Under the pieces are notes generated by a model that worked only from the letters and a program-made list of their open reading frames with translations, was not told the origin of the DNA and ran no database searches. A program made the position numbers and the translations under genes. Shown here piece by piece: positions 24,669 through 32,525 of a stretch of DNA of 49,077 nucleotides (its first letter is position 1; each line of letters opens with the position of its first letter). The stretch comes from Candidatus Saccharimonadota bacterium (GTDB lineage Bacteria > Patescibacteriota > Saccharimonadia > Saccharimonadales > Saccharimonadaceae): NCBI GenBank assembly GCA_028289015.1, contig JAQGHC010000002.1, positions 1-49,077 on the forward strand, given 5' to 3'.

Positions 24669-26540
24669 CTAGACGGTTGTCTCGTGAAGCATTACTTCTT
24701 TTGGAAGTGTCGTGTTTTTAAGAATCTTATTTACCGCAACTTCTTCAAGTGTCTCTTCATCAAGTAGTGCGTCTGCTAGCGCATCCAAGTGCTTACGGTT
24801 CTTGAGGATGACAATTTCCGCGCGCTGTGATGCTTCTTTAATCAAAGCTTCAACTTCTTCGTCAATAATTTTTGCAGTTTCTTCGCTATATGGACGTTCG
24901 TGTGTCATTTTATCAAAGACCATTCCGCCATTATCATCATGGAATACTTGATCGCGTAGTTTGTTTCCCATGCCTTGTTCGATAATCATATCGCGTGCGA
25001 TTTCAGTCGCTTTTCGAAGGTCTGATCCTGCACCAGTCGTAATACCATCAGCGCCATAAAGAATCTTCTCCGCGACGCGTCCACCCATTGCCCTAGCAAG
25101 AATATCTTTAAATTCATAAACGTTTGTATAACTTTTATCTTCAGGGGGTAGAAACCATGTCACACCGCCCGTACCGCCACGTGGAATAATAGTCACTTTG
25201 TGGACAGGGTCGCTGTCAGGCAAAATGTGGCCGACAATAGCATGACCCGCTTCGTGATAGGCAGTCATCTTGCGTTCTGTTTCGCTCATCACCTTTGTCT
25301 TGCGCTCTGGCCCGATAGCTACCTTTTCGAATGCTTCGGTAAGGTCTGCGTTACTAATTTTCTTAGCACTACGGCGAGCCGCAACAATCGCTGCTTCGTT
25401 GGCAATATTTGCAAGATCAGCACCACTTGAACCTGCTGTTTTTGCAGCTAACGATTCTAGGCGGACTGTTTCATCAACTGGCTTATTCTTAAAGTGAACT
25501 TTCAATATCGCTTCACGGTCGCGGCGCTCAGGCAGCATAATGTTCGTTCGTCGATCAAAACGACCTGGTCGTAGTAAAGCAGGGTCAAGGACATCTGAAC
25601 GGTTAGTTGCAGCGAGGACAATAACGTTCGTACCAGTCTCAAAACCATCCATCTCGACTAGGATCTGGTTAAGAGTCTGTTCGCGTTCGTCATGTCCGCC
25701 GCCCATACCGCTACCGCGTTTGCGGCCGACAGCATCAATTTCGTCGATAAAGATGATTGCTGGCGCGTTCTTTTTAGCCTTGGCAAACAAGTCACGCACG
25801 CGACTCGCACCAACACCAACGAACATTTCAACGAATTCTGAACCAGAAATACTAAAGAATGGCACATTCGCTTCACCCGCAACAGCGCGAGCAAGCATTG
25901 TCTTACCAGTACCAGGGTTACCAACCAATAATACGCCCTTTGGAATTTTCGCACCAAGAGTTTCGTATTTTTTAGGATGTTTCAAGAAATCAACGACTTC
26001 TTCAAGGTCTTGCTTTGCTGAATCGTTACCAGCAATATCATTAAAAACAACTTTTTCTTTATCAATACCATAAAGTTTTGCTTTTGATTTGCCAAAGCCC
26101 ATCGCTTGATTGTTCTGGCCTTGCGCCTGGCGCATCATGAACATAAAGAATGCAACGATAATCAGTACTGGGATGATGATAATCGCCAAGTTCCAAATCG
26201 TATTGCCTGTCTCTGATGGAGGTACGACTGTTACTTCGGCCTTACCCTGCTGAAGTCCTTGTTCTATCAAGCTACTTTCAGGTTCTTTACGAGACTTTTC
26301 AGTCGGCTTATCTGCGCCCTTTGGAGTCACCTTTAGGTCATTACCCTGAATTTCAATCTTACTAATTTTACCTTCGTTAGCGCGGTTGATCACATCTGTA
26401 ATTGTAACGCTTTTAAGGTCATCGTTTGGAGTTGTTACCGCAATAATTGCCAATACTGAAAATACCAGAATCGCCCAAAAGAGACCTAAACGTACAATAT
26501 TATTCCATTTCCTCTTAGGAGGTTGCTGTTTTGTTGCCAT
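24669..26540 (-). CDS. ftsH: ATP-dependent zinc metalloprotease FtsH
   Basis: 623 residues. Two N-terminal helices (about 16-36 and 110-135) flank a small extracytoplasmic domain. AAA+ module: Walker A GNPGTGKT, Walker [16 protein letters not shown], the pore loop ([12 protein letters not shown]), and the second region of homology ([18 protein letters not shown]). Protease: zinc motif HEAGH, and a distal acidic ligand in the DLRKATE region. It degrades misfolded membrane proteins and regulators. ATG 26540, AAAGGA upstream. Followed by murJ in the same operon. Confidence 0.97.
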   Translation of the reverse strand: MATKQQPPKRKWNNIVRLGLFWAILVFSVLAIIAVTTPNDDLKSVTITDVINRANEGKISKIEIQGNDLKVTPKGADKPTEKSRKEPESSLIEQGLQQGKAEVTVVPPSETGNTIWNLAIIIIPVLIIVAFFMFMMRQAQGQNNQAMGFGKSKAKLYGIDKEKVVFNDIAGNDSAKQDLEEVVDFLKHPKKYETLGAKIPKGVLLVGNPGTGKTMLARAVAGEANVPFFSISGSEFVEMFVGVGASRVRDLFAKAKKNAPAIIFIDEIDAVGRKRGSGMGGGHDEREQTLNQILVEMDGFETGTNVIVLAATNRSDVLDPALLRPGRFDRRTNIMLPERRDREAILKVHFKNKPVDETVRLESLAAKTAGSSGADLANIANEAAIVAARRSAKKISNADLTEAFEKVAIGPERKTKVMSETERKMTAYHEAGHAIVGHILPDSDPVHKVTIIPRGGTGGVTWFLPPEDKSYTNVYEFKDILARAMGGRVAEKILYGADGITTGAGSDLRKATEIARDMIIEQGMGNKLRDQVFHDDNGGMVFDKMTHERPYSEETAKIIDEEVEALIKEASQRAEIVILKNRKHLDALADALLDEETLEEVAVNKILKNTTLPKEVMLHETTV

Positions 26541-26607
26541 AACTATAAATTATCCTTTCAAATAACGATTCATATAAGAAAATATCACTCTTATAATAAT
26601 AACACCG

Positions 26608-27450
26608 CTAAGGGGTTTCAACAATAAAAGTACGTATGTAGAACTTTAGCCGTACGCCCGCTCCAACTTCAAATATCGCGCCAGGACGCGCCGTCTTTAT
26701 CGCTATAACTGCCCGCGTCAGCTGTGGACGCGTCGGACTCAGCTTGGTTTTTACGACTATCACCGCTCGTAAAAGCTCGATTGCCGACTGACTATCGATT
26801 TGATTAAGATAATAACGTGAGTATTCGTTTTGGTGGGCGAACGACTTCACCTCGTCTTCGACAGCATCCTTAAGACTCAACTGACGTTTCCAAATATCCA
26901 TTATCGCCCCTCTGCGCTCGAACGTAAGCCGGGCTGCAAATAACCGGCGCAGTCGATTACGCAAATACTTATCGCTGCCGTTCGTACTATCCTCTACCCA
27001 TTCCAAGCGCTTTTCTAGCGCGTATGCTCGTATCTGCGCCTTCGTCATCGATAAAAGAGGACGAAGAATACCTGGTGTCTGCATTACCGCCGCGCCGCGC
27101 CAGCCCGTCCCCCGCTGAATGTTAATAGCGATTGTTTCGATAATGTCGTCAGCATGATGAGCGGTCACTATAATCGCCTGATACTGTTGAGCCATCGTTC
27201 GCAAAAAAGCATACCGCTGATGCCGTGCGCGCTCTTCACTTGCCTGAGCACCCAATACTTCCCGCTTCATAACGAATGGCAGGCCGTAACTTGCCGCTAC
27301 CCCTTTGACGAATCTTGCGTCGTCGGCTGAATCGTCGCGGATACCGTGATCAAAATGAGCCACTATTAAATCATGATCACCACTAGCGACTAGTTGGTGT
27401 AACAAAACCACCGAATCAATCCCCCCACTGACTGCGACAAGATAACGCAT
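26608..27450 (-). CDS. tilS: tRNA(Ile)-lysidine synthase TilS (short form)
   Basis: 280 residues. N-type ATP pyrophosphatase P-loop SGGIDS at 8-13 and VAHFDHGIR, with TAHHADDIIET (the family HhadDqaET motif), MLRPLLS-like ILRPLLSMTKAQIRAYA, and DSTN...YLRNRLR. It converts C34 of the CAU-anticodon tRNA-Ile2 to lysidine so that it reads AUA. The two C-terminal substrate-binding domains of E. coli TilS are mostly absent, as in short TilS forms. It lies upstream of ftsH. Confidence 0.92.
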   Translation of the reverse strand: MRYLVAVSGGIDSVVLLHQLVASGDHDLIVAHFDHGIRDDSADDARFVKGVAASYGLPFVMKREVLGAQASEERARHQRYAFLRTMAQQYQAIIVTAHHADDIIETIAINIQRGTGWRGAAVMQTPGILRPLLSMTKAQIRAYALEKRLEWVEDSTNGSDKYLRNRLRRLFAARLTFERRGAIMDIWKRQLSLKDAVEDEVKSFAHQNEYSRYYLNQIDSQSAIELLRAVIVVKTKLSPTRPQLTRAVIAIKTARPGAIFEVGAGVRLKFYIRTFIVETP

Positions 27451-27457
27451 ACCAGAC

Positions 27458-27523
27458 TCAACCCCGCCGTTTCGCTACAACAGTAGCTACCCATACACCA
27501 AGCATCGTCATCTTTTTGTTCAT
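27458..27523 (-). CDS. Possible 21-codon leaderless ORF before tilS
   Basis: ATG 27523 lies 6 bp after a TATACT box (27535-27530 on the minus strand) and opens a 21-codon frame (MNKKMTMLGVWVATVVAKRRG, TGA at 27460-27458) that ends 7 bp before the tilS ATG. The position matches the leaderless pattern seen elsewhere. It may be a real small peptide, a translational entry for tilS, or chance. Confidence 0.3.
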   Translation of the reverse strand: MNKKMTMLGVWVATVVAKRRG

Positions 27524-27536
27524 ATTTTTAGTATAG

Positions 27537-27555
27537 CCCACCTACCGTTGGTGGG
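27537..27555 (-). terminator. Hairpin after dinB
   Basis: CCCACC-7 nt-GGTGGG directly after the dinB stop. There is no T-run; the following bases are the TATACT box. A weak terminator at most, possibly a barrier between dinB and tilS transcription. Confidence 0.35.
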
Positions 27556-27556
27556 T

Positions 27557-28789
27557 CTACAAATACCGCGTACTGCCAAAAGGAATCTTTTGTTTCACAT
27601 ATGCTCCCGTCCCTAGCGTATCCGCCACGTGAATCGTCCGATCACCATATCGCCCGTTTAGCTCATCCATTGCTTGCACTAATTTTTTTTCACTGGCAAT
27701 TCTGTCACCAAATAGATTCAGTTGCGGGTCAATGTCATCCCCTAACTCATAACAGCTAACGCCGATCTCCCGGATATGCGCCGGCGCTGCCGCAAACAAC
27801 TGACTAGCCTGCGCATAAATTGCCTGATTACTAAAAAAAGGCATCTCACACATCCGACGAGCGTGCCAGTATTTTCGTTCATACGTCTTAGCATACACAA
27901 GAACCCCCCGAGCGACTTTGTTTTGACTGCGCAACTTCGCTCCAACTGATTCCGACAGATGATGGAGGCGCTGTTGTATTTTTTCCGAGGATAAATGGGG
28001 ACTCTCTAGGACATACTGCCGCCCGACGGTTTTTAAATCAAACACTCGGTCGTCCACCTCGTATCCACGCAGACGCTGATACCATTCGTCGCCGCAAATA
28101 CTTTTAAAGACCATTTTGTGTAGGATTTCGACGCTCGTATCCAAGAACTGTAATGGCGTATCAATCCCCACTGCGTTGAGGCGGTGCTCGTTCTGTTTCG
28201 CAATCCCCGTCAGATCAGTCAATTTCATAGTGGCAAGCGTAGCGCGCAAATTTTCATGCGTAATAATATCAAGCCCATCGGGCTTGTGTAGACCTGCTGC
28301 CGTTTTTGCTAAAAAGCGGTTAGTACTAATCCCGACATTGCAGCGCATCGCAACGCCAATCTCATCCCTCATACGCTGTTTTATTTCCATGCCGATATCA
28401 CGCAGATCACGTGATCGCACTTGCTCGGTGGCGTGCTTAAAATCAATCACCCCCTCATCGATACTTTTCATCGTGACATGGGATGAGTAGGTCTTCATCA
28501 TGTCCATCATCTTGTGATAAACGAACCGGTATTTCGCCGGATCGGTCTCGATGACAATAATATCCGGCACTAATAATTTCGCCTCCTTGAATCGCATACC
28601 AACCTTGACACCGTATTTTTTTGCTTCATAGCTGGCGGTAATAATCGCCGTGTTTTCTGTACGCCGATTGACGATGGCGATCGGACGACCGCGAAGAAGC
28701 GGCCGAGCCTGCTGTTCAACTGTTGCAAAACAGGAATTAAGGTCGATATGCATCACCAGTGGACGTTCAGTATTGTAGTCGCTATTCAT
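27557..28789 (-). CDS. dinB: Y-family DNA polymerase (DinB / Pol IV type)
   Basis: 410 residues. Catalytic acidic residues: Asp16 in MHIDLNSCFATVE and Asp111-Glu112 in MKSIDEGVID. Phe21 matches the steric-gate position that excludes ribonucleotides. Little finger domain follows (about 250-350). Near the C-terminus QLNLF (about residue 365) is a beta-clamp binding motif of the QL(S/D)LF type. It copies past damaged bases with low fidelity. The start ATG 28789 lies 8 bp inside the end of the upstream 88-residue gene, so the two are coupled. Confidence 0.93.
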   Translation of the reverse strand: MNSDYNTERPLVMHIDLNSCFATVEQQARPLLRGRPIAIVNRRTENTAIITASYEAKKYGVKVGMRFKEAKLLVPDIIVIETDPAKYRFVYHKMMDMMKTYSSHVTMKSIDEGVIDFKHATEQVRSRDLRDIGMEIKQRMRDEIGVAMRCNVGISTNRFLAKTAAGLHKPDGLDIITHENLRATLATMKLTDLTGIAKQNEHRLNAVGIDTPLQFLDTSVEILHKMVFKSICGDEWYQRLRGYEVDDRVFDLKTVGRQYVLESPHLSSEKIQQRLHHLSESVGAKLRSQNKVARGVLVYAKTYERKYWHARRMCEMPFFSNQAIYAQASQLFAAAPAHIREIGVSCYELGDDIDPQLNLFGDRIASEKKLVQAMDELNGRYGDRTIHVADTLGTGAYVKQKIPFGSTRYL

Positions 28790-29048
28790 AGTGATCCGCC
28801 TCTCGCGTCAAATGCCAGGTCAACCGTTCACTATCGAACTCTAGGCGATAATCAGCACCCCCATTAGTCACATCAAAGATATGGATCGTCCGTTTTCCTT
28901 GTACGGTTGGATGGCGCAGGCCAATCTCAGTGACCTCAATTTCCCTCCCATTAGGACGACGAAAACGGATAGGCCGACAGGGATTTAACCCCTCACCAAA
29001 GACAGTAATCACTTCAATTCGTTCGTTTAACAAAGTTTCATCATTCAT
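28782..29048 (-). CDS. Small protein encoded with dinB, unknown function
   Basis: 88 residues from ATG 29048, preceded by GAGGA (ribosome site) and by a TATAAT box about 20 bp upstream; a longer frame to 29153 has no such signals. The product is a compact beta-rich domain: RIEVITVFGEGLNPCRPIRFRRPNGREIEVTEIG-type strands, then RTIHIFDVTNGGADYRLEFD and WHLTREADH. The form resembles a small beta-barrel or PilZ-like nucleic-acid or protein adaptor, but I cannot name a family. Its stop overlaps dinB by 8 bp; it may recruit or control the polymerase (inference). Confidence 0.75.
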   Translation of the reverse strand: MNDETLLNERIEVITVFGEGLNPCRPIRFRRPNGREIEVTEIGLRHPTVQGKRTIHIFDVTNGGADYRLEFDSERLTWHLTREADHYE

Positions 29049-29153
29049 AGCAAAAATCCTCAAAATTATAGTTTGAGAAACGATTTTAGTGCTGTATTGC
29101 CCGTTTATTTGCCCGTTTCTAGCAAAATACCCGAAGACAATTGAATGATCCAT

Positions 29154-29582
29154 TCGTGAGGGACGCTTTGCTTTTTGCAGCCAGTGAGTGTCACGCGGAA
29201 GTACTTTTAGTATACACCTTTAACCTCGAACAATATAGCTCAAGCTCACAGGTAAATTGCCGACTATGCAAGTTACTGCGTCGTCGGTAGGCGTTATTTC
29301 TTCCATCGTCACGATTTTCGTACACATACAGCTTATGATACTGACCCTTCAAAGAATCACTATCGATCACCCAAAGTAACGGGCATTGCAGTCGCTCGAC
29401 GCTACCACCGGTGTCAATTCATTTTTGCCGCGTCCGACAAGTCAGTATACAGTGAACTACTTTGTAGGTATAACGTCTTACACACGCTTCTTTTCATCAA
29501 TCAGTGGACTTATGGTGACGTAGGCAAATTATTACACACTTTTTTCGATTAAAATGCAATTACCGCTGGTCCTAACGTATGA
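29154..29582. other. Intergenic region, possible gene remnant
   Basis: 429 bp without a complete gene. On the minus strand 29191-29418 is an open frame of about 75 codons (e.g. LLWVIDSDSLKGQYHKLYVY) without an ATG or ribosome site near its beginning and with a stop directly upstream. It looks like the end of a decayed gene or a chance frame. No RNA gene or terminator seen. Confidence 0.35.
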
Positions 29583-30038
29583 TTAATATTCGACGGCTAT
29601 ACACCTAGTAGCCGTAAAATCAACGCCGTCTAAAAGGCAATCAATAAATTCGACACGCCGTAAATCCGCTTTCAAAAAGTTCGCCCTATCTAATTTGCAA
29701 TCCCTAAAACACACATCATGAATGCTCGTATTACTGAAGTCAATACCGCTCATCCGGCAATTAATAAATTCGACACGAACCAACATGCCGTTATCAATGT
29801 AAGCTGATGATAGGTCAGTTTGTCGAAAAATCACATCGCGCGCAATCATCCGGCTAAACTGTGCACCGGTAAATTGCACGTTCTCGATGACCGTGTCAAT
29901 AAGTTGCAAGGCTGCAACGTTGCAGTTAATTGCCGTTTCACCCTCTAGCTGCGCTGATTTCAATTCTCCGTCAGCGACCATCGTCTCGACAGTATTATTC
30001 TCAAGATCGATTGATATTTTTGGACGTGCTAGTTTCAT
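29583..30038 (-). CDS. Pentapeptide-repeat-like protein
   Basis: 151 residues. About 50 N-terminal residues without repeats, then five-residue steps with A(D/N/Q)F/L-type spacing: AQFSR, TDLSS, MLVRVEF, GIDFS, ANFLKADLRR, VEFIDC, GVDFTA. These should form a short right-handed quadrilateral beta-helix with Leu/Phe at the centre. Several Cys residues lie in the repeats. Pentapeptide proteins can mimic DNA (gyrase protection) or serve as scaffolds; nothing decides here. Start ATG 30038, no strong ribosome site seen. Confidence 0.75.
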   Translation of the reverse strand: MKLARPKISIDLENNTVETMVADGELKSAQLEGETAINCNVAALQLIDTVIENVQFTGAQFSRMIARDVIFRQTDLSSAYIDNGMLVRVEFINCRMSGIDFSNTSIHDVCFRDCKLDRANFLKADLRRVEFIDCLLDGVDFTATRCIAVEY

Positions 30039-30060
30039 GATTTTAGTGTAGCAGGTTGTA

Positions 30061-30827
30061 CTAACGAAAAATATTTAGCGATGAACTGTTGGTTTTTCCG
30101 TGATGAATGCGGTTACGGAGCCGAGTGCCAGACATTTTCGTAAATTGCCACATTACCGATGGATGCAACAAGGCCCGTGCGCCCAATTTTGCGTGCGCAA
30201 TACTCGCACCAATTAGCGGCTTATAGTAGTGCATATCGGGCTGTATCGCGATCTTTTCTTGGCGATAATCGTGTCGCGCATCAGTGATCGAATCAATAGT
30301 ACAGGCGACTACGCCCAGTGAGCGTATTGCTGGCAAAAATCTTTCAGTAAAGTTTGGTTGATTTTTAACATAATCCGTTGCACTATCATGTAAAAATTGG
30401 CCGTTTGAATACCTTCGTTGACGCGCAACTTTACGAACCTCTCTGGTGTCTCGGCGCGCGCAATAAATTGGCCGAGCTTCAATAGTTTTTCAGTTCTATA
30501 CAGTAAAGCCTCGGATGTTTCACTACCCAGTATCTTCGGTGACAGCGCGGGATATCGTTCATCAAATTCAGAAAAATGACGCAATCGCTGCATAGCTTCG
30601 TCGTTCGTAATCGAGGTGTCATCTACCAGGGTGTCAAATTCACGCAGCAGCGCCATTAGCTGGCGCCAACGATCATGTGTCACGTCATCAACAGATACAT
30701 GACTGTGTCTTTGGGCAATATACCAGGCAACATCGCCAACTTGCAAAAAACTGTCGGCGCGATCATCAATGACTTGTGATGCCTCCATGATTCTATTGTG
30801 CCACAACCGTAGATAATGTGACGGCAT
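30061..30827 (-). pseudogene. All-helical protein of unknown function, split by a frameshift in a T-run
   Basis: Frame 1 (from ATG 30827 or 30788) gives 172 residues, ending ...LLKDFCQQYAHWA. Frame 2 takes over at the same place with LPAIRSLGVVACTIDSITDARHDYR and runs 90 more residues. The junction is a run of five T (GATTTTTGCC); one extra T restores LLKDFLPAIRSLG in frame, giving about 255 residues. The restored protein is helical with an Asp-rich stretch (LREFDTLVDD) and a second one (IDSITDARHDYR), loosely reminiscent of class I terpenoid-synthase-like helices; this is too weak to name it. Either a real frameshift, slippage in the T-run, or a base error. Confidence 0.55.
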
Positions 30828-30881
30828 GAGCGCAATAGAGCGACATGCATAAATCCGCTTACTCTAACGATGAAAACGAGA

Positions 30882-30887
30882 TAGAAT
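30882..30887 (+). promoter_or_regulatory. -10 box 6 bp before the following ATG
   Basis: TAGAAT ends 6 bp before ATG 30894, so transcription should begin at or next to the start codon. The -35 region (TTACTC, 17 bp upstream) is poor. No ribosome site lies in between. Confidence 0.45.
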
Positions 30888-30893
30888 AACATT

Positions 30894-31922
30894 ATGAAGA
30901 TTTTACGCATGATAGTAGCTGGTCTTGCGGGCTTTGCTTGTGCCGTATCCTTAGTGGGTATAGTGTATCTATTCACCCTACAAGCCACTGTCATGAACCG
31001 CTCTGCGGTAAAGAGCTGGATCAGTGACAATAAAATATATGACGGGAAACTCATAACAGCTCTTGTTCAGACATCCAGTGCAGATAGTCCACAGAGCAAC
31101 ATTCCGTCGTCGGCCATTAATGTCTCGCCGGAAATCATTAAGTCCGCGATGGTTGCTACTTTTCCACCCGATTTCGTTCAGATGCACACCGAAGCCGTTA
31201 TCGACAGCGCATATGACTGGATTGAGGGCAAATCACCCGAATTTAAGTTTTCTATTCCAATCGACCAAAAACGCGACACGTTCATCCAGCAGCTCTCAAA
31301 ATCTCTTGAGCCCCAAGTTACCGTGCTGCCTGTCTGCGGATCTGTACGTATCGCACAAAATATTGCATGCCGACCACCAAACCTTACCGCGGAACAGTTT
31401 GCGGTACAAATAACGACGCAAAGTCTTAGTGCGTCAGAAACATTTACTACACCACTTACTAATGAATCGTTCTCGCAATCGACTCAAAACGATACGCCGC
31501 AGCCAGGCACATCACTCCTTCCTCGATTACCGATGCTTCACGCCGCAACTGATATGTTGTTCGTTATCTTGCCGACCATCGCTATTATTAGCGTCCTGAC
31601 TGTCATATTTGTGAACACAGCCGGACATCGCCTTGTCGCGTCTGCACGATTGGCGCGACTTATCTTTTTCAGCATGCTGGTCACTTTCACCCCCGCGCTC
31701 ATCATCCTGTTTATTCTAAAATATAATGATTTCGGCCTAGTGAATCTATTCGGCGCGCAAATGGGCGAACTGATCGTTCCGCTGATAAAAACGATTATTA
31801 TTGATATCGCCTACAACCTTGCGATATTCAGCGGTATCGCTGGCATACTTGCTGTGATTACATGGATTATACTTAGCGTTCAACAGCAAAGACTGTTAAA
31901 AAACACGGCGCAAATACAGTAA
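30894..31922 (+). CDS. Membrane protein with large extracytoplasmic domain, unknown function
   Basis: 342 residues. A signal-anchor helix (about 8-30) is followed by an extracytoplasmic domain (about 33-215) with conserved-looking helical text (VSPEIIKSAMVATFPPDFVQMHTEAVIDSAYDWIEGK) and two Cys about 12 apart (VLPVCGS...NIAC) that may pair. Three membrane helices (about 220-245, 255-280, 300-325) and a short cytoplasmic tail follow. The plan (anchor, outer domain, three helices) recalls uncharacterised CPR and actinobacterial envelope proteins. I cannot name a family. The start is supported by the leaderless promoter arrangement. Confidence 0.75.
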   Translation: MKILRMIVAGLAGFACAVSLVGIVYLFTLQATVMNRSAVKSWISDNKIYDGKLITALVQTSSADSPQSNIPSSAINVSPEIIKSAMVATFPPDFVQMHTEAVIDSAYDWIEGKSPEFKFSIPIDQKRDTFIQQLSKSLEPQVTVLPVCGSVRIAQNIACRPPNLTAEQFAVQITTQSLSASETFTTPLTNESFSQSTQNDTPQPGTSLLPRLPMLHAATDMLFVILPTIAIISVLTVIFVNTAGHRLVASARLARLIFFSMLVTFTPALIILFILKYNDFGLVNLFGAQMGELIVPLIKTIIIDIAYNLAIFSGIAGILAVITWIILSVQQQRLLKNTAQIQ

Positions 31923-32056
31923 TGGTCCCTGCAAAAAAATACTCCGAGAAGTAATAACATAATGCCTCCCAGAACTGATATTAACATCCACCCCTGACCC
32001 GATGTGAGCGATCCACCCTTTTGTGCCATAACCTTCAATGCTGCTGTCGTGTGCAT
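31880..32056 (-). CDS. Possible small single-helix membrane protein, antisense to the preceding gene's end
   Basis: 58-codon frame from ATG 32056, with a basic/Gly-rich segment followed by one hydrophobic helix (WMLISVLGGIMLLLLGVFF) and a Cys-rich end. It overlaps the 3' end of the plus-strand membrane gene by 43 bp. No ribosome site is visible, so it may be a remnant of an anchored protein's C-terminus or chance. Confidence 0.28.
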   Translation of the reverse strand: MHTTAALKVMAQKGGSLTSGQGWMLISVLGGIMLLLLGVFFCRDHYCICAVFFNSLCC

Positions 32057-32227
32057 GCCTGAGACAACATGGTAGGTTAAGCTATTGCAAATGCGACTCT
32101 GTTTTATTAGACAAGAAAGCGTGCAGCACTATGGTTATCAGGGCGTTCTCTTACCGCAATAACCACACACGTATAACACCTCTAGAAATATTCGTTGTGA
32201 TTTGATACAATCAATCAGTACTTATGT

Positions 32228-32304
32228 GGCAGCGTAGCTCAGTTGGTTAGAGCGTAGGACTCATAAGCCTGAGGTCACAGGTTCGAACCCTGTCGCTGCT
32301 ACCA
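32228..32304 (+). tRNA. tRNA-Met (anticodon CAT, elongator)
   Basis: 77 nt with CCA encoded. Acceptor GGCAGCG/CGCTGCT with one terminal G-T; D arm GCTC...GAGC; anticodon loop CTCATAA; T arm ACAGG-TTCGAAC-CCTGT. Overall very close to E. coli elongator tRNA-Met. The acceptor has A4-T69 and G5-C68, not the C4-G69/C5-G68 pairs that TilS recognises in tRNA-Ile2, so elongator Met is preferred. A TACAAT box lies at 32206-32211. The anticodon stem has a weak A-G closing pair. Confidence 0.88.
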
Positions 32305-32344
32305 AGAAAATTCCCTCATCGCAAGATGGGGGTATTTTCTTGGT
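32301..32344. repeat. Long imperfect inverted repeat starting in the tRNA-Met CCA end
   Basis: ACCAAGAAAAT-T-CCCTCAT-loop CGCAAG-ATGGGGG-T-ATTTTCTTGGT: 18 pairs with one mismatch. The first four bases are the ACCA of the tRNA. There is no T-run after it, so termination is uncertain; it may direct 3' processing. Confidence 0.55.
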
Positions 32345-32405
32345 AATAACGTCCGAGTGCAAACCTGATACTTTTTGTGCAAGCGAAAGAGGTTTTAGCC
32401 AATAA

Positions 32406-32417
32406 CCTGTCGCTGCT
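32406..32417 (+). repeat. Direct repeat of the tRNA-Met 3' end
   Basis: CCTGTCGCTGCT is an exact copy of bases 32289-32300 region of tRNA-Met (T arm and acceptor 3' strand), 117 bp downstream and in the same orientation. This is the form of an attachment-site scar left at a tRNA 3' end. Confidence 0.4.
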
Positions 32418-32525
32418 CGCGGATGCGTTTAGAACTTTTTTGATGCTGCAATCAGCGTTTGCTACCCCGTATGATTGCTGGTGATTGTTTATGGAATTGC
32501 TACCGTAATGTTACGATATGCATCT

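Noticed and set aside
25540-26073. 177-codon plus-strand frame opposite ftsH
   Set aside because: Antisense shadow of the conserved AAA+ region; Ser/Arg-rich with no domain.
29191-29418. A real protein gene in the 29154-29582 gap
   Set aside because: Open frame without ATG, GTG or TTG near its beginning, a stop directly upstream and no ribosome site; noted only as possible remnant.
32228-32304. tRNA-Ile2 (CAT, lysidine-modified) instead of tRNA-Met
   Set aside because: The acceptor lacks the C4-G69/C5-G68 pairs recognised by TilS, and the body is nearly that of E. coli elongator tRNA-Met.
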